Shown: in pieces, positions 23,901-32,900 of the stretch
Layout of the letters: each line of letters opens with the position of its first letter
How positions within the stretch are numbered: position 1 is the stretch's first letter
Translations under genes and position numbers: made by a program
Notes under the pieces: generated by a model
What the model was told of the DNA's origin: nothing
Seen by the model: only the letters and a program-made list of their open reading frames with translations
The model's database searches: none
DNA from: Micropterus salmoides
Lineage: Eukaryota; Chordata; Actinopteri; Centrarchiformes; Centrarchidae
Direction: 5' to 3'
NCBI RefSeq assembly: GCF_014851395.1
Contig: NW_024044459.1
Location: 22,706,418 to 22,770,417 of the forward strand
Length of the DNA stretch: 64,000 nt

Positions 23901-26900
23901 TGTTAATAACTGAAAACAGCTGTCCTGAGAAATGACGCTTTCTCCCCCATGTGCTGTGGAAATTGCAGCAGGTAGATCACCAGACCTCTGAAGGTCACAT
24001 CTGTCTCTCGCTACGTCTGTCCATTTGTTTGGCTGGAATGTCTATGAGGTTTTATTTCTGTTTGTTGTCCCCTTTTCTGTCTTTCTTCTTTCTGTCTAAC
24101 TTCCATCTCCCAGGCTTGTGTGTGAAGATGCTTTACTGTGTAACTATAAGCTTAGATGCTGTCTCTGCCTGTGACAGGCATTTCTATATCTCTCTGTTCC
24201 TTCCCTTTGTCTAGTGCACTCTTACACTTGTGCATGTGAAACACAGACGCAGCACGCAAGCACAGACTCAAGCAGTAAATGGCAGTACAGACCAAAAGGA
24301 CCAGATTGCTCCTGTGTCTGTGGGCAGTAGATGTGAAATTCCTACAGTCGTAGGCAGGAAGACAACTCACTTGCTTGTTAGATAACAAGGAATTAAACAA
24401 CAAGACACAAAAGCAGTAATCTAAACTTAAAATCAACACAGAAGTTAGAAAGTGCAAAGAAAGTCACAGTGCAGACTGACAGAAACAGATTTGGATGGTG
24501 TTCGTGTCCTGAAGCCCTGATGTTTTATGAGGTTGTTAAGTCTTTTAAAAGGTAATGGACATTATGTTTAGTGCTATCCCACCTGCATTCCTTTTTAGGC
24601 CATGCTGCTGTCACTTGTGGATTCAAGAGGGTTTTAATTTATAACCATTAATGATGTTTCCCTTACTTTAAATAAGTTTTTTAGTTGCCTATTGTTAACT
24701 ATATCTTAACCTAATAAAAAATAAATACAGTATTTCTCTAACCCTAGCCACAATGAGACATAAAAAAAGGTTATATCTAAACGTAATATGAGTTTTGCAG
24801 AATCGTCCAATATCTATGTTCTTGTCTGGCGATAGGGTTGAGCTGGTCAGACACCAAAATAGCTAAATAACTAGCTAAATACAAGAAATTCACTTCAAAC
24901 CAAGTGGAAACAGGATAAATGTGTTAAGGATAAGTAGTCAGTTAGTTAAGATAAATGCAGCTTGAAAATGCAGCACAAATGATCTGATGTCAGAGCAGGC
25001 CAGCTGACAACTTGACTAACAACAGTTTTAGGCAGAAAATAAATAATCTATTTATCTAATCTAACAGATCCTGGGTTTTGAAGCTGCTCAGCCAGTCCCT
25101 GCCTCCCATTCTCCCCACTATTTGTCTGCATTCTCTGAGCAGAAATCATTTTGTGAATGTTATAATGCATTAACAGTCTTCTCTGTGCTTGAATGACAGA
25201 AACATATAGAGGCAAACTCAGGGATGGTTGCTATCCAGCACATTTCCTTCTCTCCCTTTTGTATCTTTTATCAGAAATCTCTCTCTCGCTGGCTTCTGCC
25301 TCTCCTCAGAAATCACATCTCTGTGGCGGAAAGGCTGGAACCTCACATGATAAATGCGAACACTTCTCTAAACACCAATGTGGACGTGCCTATTGTGGCC
25401 CATAACAAGAGCTGACAACAATGACACCTCCAACAATGAAGTATGCTGTGGTGTATTGTGCAGAGGATTCAATCCAGGGAGCAGTGGATGTTTTCCTTTT
25501 AAATATGAGCTGTGAGCAGCTATTCAGCTTCACATCACCGGGGCAAATCCCTGATGCTGTGCTCGTAATTCACAGCCCATTCATAGTACATGCTCCTGGT
25601 GAATGAAGGCAATCTGGGTTCAAGGATGTCAAGAACTGGCATATAGTCAGTGCTGATGTAAAGTATTCTTAACACATTCATTCTTCTGGGTTTGACAGGG
25701 TGAGGATGTCATGTTAGAATTTCCTTTACCTGTAAAAATCATTGTTTACAGAAAAGGTCCTTTTGTGACACTGATATCTCAGAAGTGACAGCTGGTAATA
25801 CAACATAAGAGAAAAAAAGAGTGAAAATGCTAAAAAGCTGTTTGTCAGATTAACAGTATTTTTATATTTTCTTTGGAATTCAAAATAAGCACCTCTACAT
25901 GTGTAGATTAGAGTGGATCCGGTTTCAGGACATAGTTTACGTGCCGTTTAATCTAAAACAAAAAACAACCGTCTCACATTTGCACACAAGTGCATTATTC
26001 CAATTATTTATTCTGGCAATGTAAGATTTATGTAAAACAAGGACACAGATAGCATTTACTTTGTCTGAGTGAATGTATGAAGATTTTTCCACATGGAATT
26101 TGAAAAAAAAGACTGGGTTGGCCTGTCAGTACAAATCTAGTGTAATATTGTAATCCGTGTGATTTCATCTACAGCACTATTAGAATTTATTGCCATGTTG
26201 GCTCAAAATTCAATTCGCTCTTTGGAAATAGTTTGGCGAAACAATTCCAACTCAAGGTCTACTGACAGTTTCAAGCATTTTTTCAGATTTCTTCAGGTGC
26301 TACGGATGAAATCAAAACAGCTACTGAGCATGCACGTCAACAAATCCAACTGAGCAAATTCTTTATGGTGGTGACGACTGTGTGATTATGGTTGAAGGGT
26401 AGTAAGTGGACCTTGGGATTGTTTTGTCAAAAAGAAAATTAATTTGCCCAAACGGACATTTGCACAGATCTTACTGAAGTAAAAGTACTAATATTCCATT
26501 ACAATAGATGTCCTGCCTTTAAACACTAATATATTAGAAAATATATGTAAGTATTATCAGCAACATTTACTTAAAGTATTAAAAGCAAAAGTACTCATTG
26601 AGCAGCAAAATGTTCTCTGTCAGTGTTTTTCTGATGTTTCTGGATTAATATTCCTGCTGCATTAATGTGCATGTTGCATTTTACTGCTATAGATTTTTTA
26701 AGGTTGAACTAATGTTAACTCCTTTACTCCTAATCTGCAGCACTGCATCATATTCTATTGAGCTCAGAAAAAAAAGCTTTCAGATTTGAGACAAGGCATT
26801 TTCCAGCTTGTCCAAGTTTTTTATACAAGTTATTTAGTTTAAGAAGTAGGATGGTATGATAATGTCTACCCATAAAGGAACACCTAATCCTTCAGTGTAT

Positions 26901-29900
26901 CAAAAACATTCAAAATCAAAATCACCCAAATTGGAGACAAGTGTTTGTGATTTCTGTCTTTTCTGTTTGTGTGGAGACAAGTGACAAGAAATCTTTATAA
27001 AAAATGGTAATCTGAAAAGTAACTAGAGTAACTAGTAACTCAAGCTGTAAGACAAATGTACTAGAGTATAAAGTTGCATAAAAGTAAAGTACAAGTGCCT
27101 TGAATTTGTAAAAAAGTACAGATTAATGTGCTTAGTTACAGTCAACTAGTGGCAATAGCAAACTACTGTGTTGTTGACTTGCCCTCTGCAGATGCCTGAC
27201 TGCCAGTGTTTACCATATGTTTACAACTGGCTGCAGGTGGGCTATAGCATGGAGCAAACACTAAAGCACATACCCTAATAGTGAAATCTTTCCACGTAAT
27301 GACTCATGTGTTGTCACAGACACAGGCTGGTGGTCCAACATGCTAATTACAGTAAATTCCTCCTTATTCGTACTTGTTGATTCCGGGCAGCTAAGGGATT
27401 ACAATCACATTGAATGTCATGGATGGTTTGACTACCAAAGTGGTGCTCGTAAATAAACATGGAAATGATTTTCTGTGTATTGACAGGTCACGGCAGCTGC
27501 ACTCGCATCAAAACCCCGGGAGGTTTCCAGAAATTTTATTCTGATTTGTGGGTTCTTCGGAGTGTAGCTTTGTGTGTGTGTGTGTGTGTGTCTGTATTGG
27601 CAGTAGAAAGCTGATTTACTGAGAGCCTGTTAAGATATGTGGTTCTGATATGGCATCTGGCCTGCCACTACTGAAATGACTGTTTTTTTTGTGCGTCTCA
27701 CGGAGATTGAGTGGGTTGCAGTAGTGATAAGTGGGTTGCCCTGGTGATAAGCATTCTGCCAACGGACAGAAGAGGTGGACGAGGGGGAGAGAATTGGAGT
27801 GGAGAGGGTTCGATAAGAAATCTGTCCAGTTTTATCTGCAGAAGCTGTCGACACCCATTTCTTCTATGCTCTTCTCTCTGTGTTCTTGTCTCATCTTCTC
27901 TTCTTTTGGTTCTCGTCTCCTTCTTTTATTTTTCTTCTCTTCTCTTCTTTCTTTACCAGGGATGCTTTTGGAAAAAAGACTCTGAGTCTGATTGGTCATA
28001 CTCCTGGTCACCTCTTGGTCAGCACTGTACACACACGAGCGCACACACAAACACAGAGTCACCAGTGTCTTTGCTTTGACAGAGGCTTCAGACTGTGTCC
28101 AATCAATTTAATACTTGGGCTGCTGAGGACATGCACTGGTAATCAGTGTAACCATCACTGTGTTTGAACTCTGTCTCTTTGACTGTTTGATTGGGGTGAG
28201 TGTGCTTAAATGAAAGCAAAAGACACACAGAGAGAGAGAGTAAATTCGAGGTCTTTCTTTCTGTGTCTTTCTTTTCACTCTGTGGTAGCGGGTGTGTGTT
28301 TGCCTGCTCTTCCACTCTTACTGTCGAGGTTGTTACGTGCGTTGTGTTTTAACTGAAAAGACAAGAGTCGGCCATGAATCCTAAGTTTGCTTCCTTCCTT
28401 TTTTGCTCTCCCCTCCTCTTTTCTCTCCATCTCTATGCCCTCCTCCTCCTGATTCTCCTCCTTCCCACTCCCTGCTTGTATGTAGGCCTTCCAACGGCAA
28501 ATTTGAACCCATCTAAAGTAACATTAATGGAGGGGGAAAACTTGGCGCTGTCCTGTACGAGCTCTGGGGTGCCCTCTCCTGAGCTGATATGGAAAATGGC
28601 GTTGGTAACCGCCTATGTGGTAAGGTCACACACACACACACACGGAAACACACACGGAAACACAAACTGAGATATGTTTGGAGTATTTTATATTAAATTA
28701 CATGTGAAGTTTTTCTGTTTTCAAAACTGAAATAATAGTTGATTAATTGATTTAAGTCATTTTTCAAGTGAAAATGCCAAATATTTGCTGGTTTTGGGTC
28801 CTTTCTTTGTCATTAAATGATCGTAAAAGGAATATCTTAACACAACATCACAACAGACTTTTGGTCAAAGATGATAATCCTAGGATCAAAAGTTGTGTGG
28901 TATCATGAGATAAGCAATCCGAATCTTCATGCTGATATATCGCTGTGTTGACTCACTCAGATCGAGGCTTCAGCCCAGAGTTCGGTGCTGCGGCTGTCCA
29001 ACCTCTCGTCGATGGACCACAACAGCAAGATCAGCTGCATAGCCGAGAACATTGTTGGAGAGAACGAGTCTGCGCTGCTGCTGGATATACTTTGTATGTT
29101 TGCCCTCTGGCAGGCAGCTCTAATTCAGTACACATTATTGTGTCAAAGAGTTTGTCAGTGTAGTATAGACTTTAAAACGGAGAATTAAAAGCTAGAGAAG
29201 ACTGATGTTCCTCTGGCCTTTTAATCAGTGTTTTTGCATACTTCACTAGTTTTACCTCTGAATTGCTCTTTGGCCTTATCTTGATTTCTGTCTTTTCTGT
29301 TTGCATCACACCCTGCTATTAAACTCTCTATTCTCTCTACGACTCTCAGTTCCTCCCAAAATCACCAAGCTGAGTGATGCAATCCCAGACCATCACTGGT
29401 GCATCCCCTTCAGCGTGTCAGGTATATATTTTATACTTTGCTGCTCCAGCATGAGGCACTTTCCCAAAATCTTGAATAGTGTAACAGTAAATATTAAATA
29501 CAGCAATGACAAGGTAGACAAAGAATATAGACTGATAATTAAATAAAATGAAACCAATATAAATCAAAGTCTCTTGTGGATGTGTTTATAACCTTTTCCA
29601 GGAAACCCAGAGCCAAACCTACAATGGTATCTGGATGGTGAAGAGGTGATGGAGGGGGTTTACATCACAACCATGATCCATGACATCACAGAGAGAGAGT
29701 ATCACGGCTGTCTGCAGCTCGACAACCCCACGCACCTCAACAACGGGCGCTACACGCTGGTGGCTACAAACCAATTTGGAAGAGACCAGAAAGAGGTGGA
29801 GGCTCACTTCATGCGCAAACCCTGGGATGGTGAGGAGTAACACTGCACACTGTTTAATTTTCTGTTATTACATCATTACGATATATCTAACAGATTAACA

Positions 29901-32900
29901 TATTACTGTGCTGACAAGATAGTTGTTTTTAAAATTAAGCTATAGCTAAAATCCGTTGTTTATGTAATTGTTCAAAAAACCCAACATATTTTCAACTCAT
30001 CAAATGTGATGATTGCTGTTTCTTTGTTCTTTATGTCATATTAAAGTGAGTAGTTTTGGATTTTGGACTGTTTGTTGAACAATATAAACAATCTCAAAAT
30101 GTCACAATGTCAATTAATCACGCTACTTTGTCATAATGTTTTAATCAAGTGTATTTGCACATTGAAATAAAGCCGCTAAAACTTTAATTCCAACATTTCT
30201 ACCCCACTGTTGTACATCAGTTAACATAATCTAAAACAGCTTTAATCCAGTGTTCACAAAATATTTGAAAGGAAATATTTAATTCAATTAATTCTTTTTG
30301 GTGTTGTCCAAATGTGCAGGCTCTGAGAAGGACCCTTTCTATTATGGTGAGTGGAATATAAATTCAGAACTACAAATGTTTTTTTATCAAATGTGAAATC
30401 TAGATCCACAGTGTGTTCATAGTCAGTGTTTTTAGATCAATGTTTTTTCTGTTTAACATTTCTTCATTTTCATCCTCATCCATTAACAGAAATTACATTT
30501 TATAAATCTTTCTCTTTCTCTTTTTTCTCTCAAGTTGCTGAGGGTGCGTTACATACCTACAAATCCTTACAGCTAGGGTTTGGGGTTGTTTGTTATGTCT
30601 TTTTTCAAACTGATGTTGTTATTATTATTTTTTACTGATGTTGTGCATGTTAAATATATGTTGTTTGTTGGTTTGTGTATTGTGTTTGTGTAATGATTTT
30701 TTAAACAATTTGAGAGGCATGACTGACACCGTTATTTGTGAAGTGCATGTCAAAGAATTTACAATCGAATTATATTGATATGTTTGGAATCTAATTTGTC
30801 TTTGTTGTCTCTTTCGCCCTCTCTCTCCAACACCCCTCCCTCCTGCAGATCTAACCACAGGTAGTGCCATGCCTTTTATTTGTTAAGCTCCTCTCCTGTA
30901 ACTATTGCCACACCTAACCAGCTAGCAAAAATAACACATACAGAGTTTACAATAAGATCATTGGCATATTTGCCACCTGAAATTTGTGGTAATTTTTTAA
31001 GAAGGCTTCTTATTTCAAGACAGTGACCATTGATTGCACCAGCTGATATAATTACTGTTAATTCATCTAACGTTATGTCTTTTAGTTTGTTGAAAGCGCT
31101 GACTTTTTAATGACTCATTTTAAAATGAGAACACAGTTAAAAGTCTTTAATATGCACTTGTTGGCGACATACATGATATCATGCTAAAACACTGAGGCTA
31201 AAGTTGCATGTCCCAAGCAAAAAGCATTCCTCACCAGTTCATGATCCATGTAAAAGACATGGAGATTGCGAGAAACACCTTTATTCTTGTGTTTCAATGT
31301 AGAAACCCAGAGGGAAAATCTTTTGCTCAGAAGAGCAATAACTCTTGAGAAAACACTAAGATCCCAATAGTATGTCTTTTTGAGATCACTCCAATCTGAA
31401 TTGTTGCTCCTAAAACCCATTAGGAGAAAAGGATGAGATGAAGAGAGATTGAGGTTTTGAGACTTAGGTAAGACAACTGGATACTGAATTGAGAATACAA
31501 TAGGATAAATGAAAGTAAAAGATGAGATCTCATCATTGTATCTTTTTGAGTTCATTAATGTCTTGCTTATTGCTCCTAAAAAGCAGTTGGGAGCTCTGGG
31601 GAGATGTTCATGAGCTTGATTGTATTACATTACTGCCTGTGCTTTGAGAACCGTGCATTCGGTCATTAACGAATTAATCTCTAAACGTCATGTCAAAGTA
31701 TTGGGTGTTCCAGTTATGCTGGCTGTGACTACCTTAACCAGTTGGAAAGCATGACATTTGAAAGAAAATACTCAACCTCAACATTTGACGTAAGTAAGTA
31801 ATTGAGTAAAATAACCCCTAAGTGAGGTCACTAAGACAAAACTGAGAACTATCTTGGAGCTTTTTTTCTGATGCACACTCTGGAGACTGAAATTACAGTT
31901 ATTTAAGATACCGTAGAGATCTCATCTTTTGATCAGAGTAAGACAGAGATTAGTTTTTTGCTCCTGATGTCAATTTGAGAAAACTGAGACATATTTGAGA
32001 AGAATCATGAGATTTCAAGAGTCATAGCTGAGTTTTCTTTGAGCTCTTTCTCTGATCTCATGCTTCAATGTTCAGGAGACTTAAATTAGACTTATTTAAG
32101 ATCAGTTAGAGATCTCTTGTTTTGATCAGAGTCAGATATGACTGAGATTTTATATGGTTGTTTCTCCAGAGATGAATTTGAGAAGTGGGAGAAAAGGCCT
32201 TTGGTCTCACCTTGGTATTAAAAGCAGCTCATTTTTGTCTAGGAGAAAAGAAGGAAACAACTATGAGATCTCATCTTGGATTTAGCTTTCCTATGGGAAT
32301 AGTTAGTCCTAAAACACATATATATAAAATATATATCATGATATGATTTAGCTGCTCAGTAGGGCTGTCCCCGACTAAGGATTTACATAGTCGAACCAGA
32401 ATCATCAAGTCCTGCCTAAAATCGGCGAATAGTCGAATCATGTGTATTTTTGTGCACAGCGATTGCGAGCCGGGGTGGGGGGGGTTGTTACCTTACACAT
32501 GGTAGCTCCGCTTTAATCTTGGAAGCTGCAGAGCTGCAGTCTCTATTCATTCAACTTACACTGTAAATTTCCAGAAAAACTGAGGCTTATTGTTGACACT
32601 TTTCTCTCGCTGTCTCTCGTCTGCCATTCACCGGTCTTGTGCAGAGTTTTGGTGCATGCCAAACTCTAAAAGAAGAAAATATTCTATGTGTGGTTCATCA
32701 ACGGTGATAAATTAACCGAAATTCCCCCGAGGTGCGGACAACACGGCACAACACAGCACAACACGGGCGAAGCTGGGGCTCCGTCTCTACAGCAAGCGTT
32801 CCTCTTCCGCCACCACACACGCTAGGCCTACACATGTGCACTGACGACCCAGGGTTATGGGTTACAATTTTTGGATTATTTACGCACACAAAACATTTAT

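Larger units (their letters stand above)
21389..28485 (+). other. ntrk2 intron 5 (7.1 kb)
   Basis: Long intron, gtgagg...tgtatgtag. It begins 8 nt before an (AC)12 run and contains a dispersed repeat (26465-27150) and a (TG)n run (about 27569-27591). The exon 5/6 protein junction NC|GLPTANL matches TrkB without a gap, so no exon is missing here. Confidence 0.8.
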
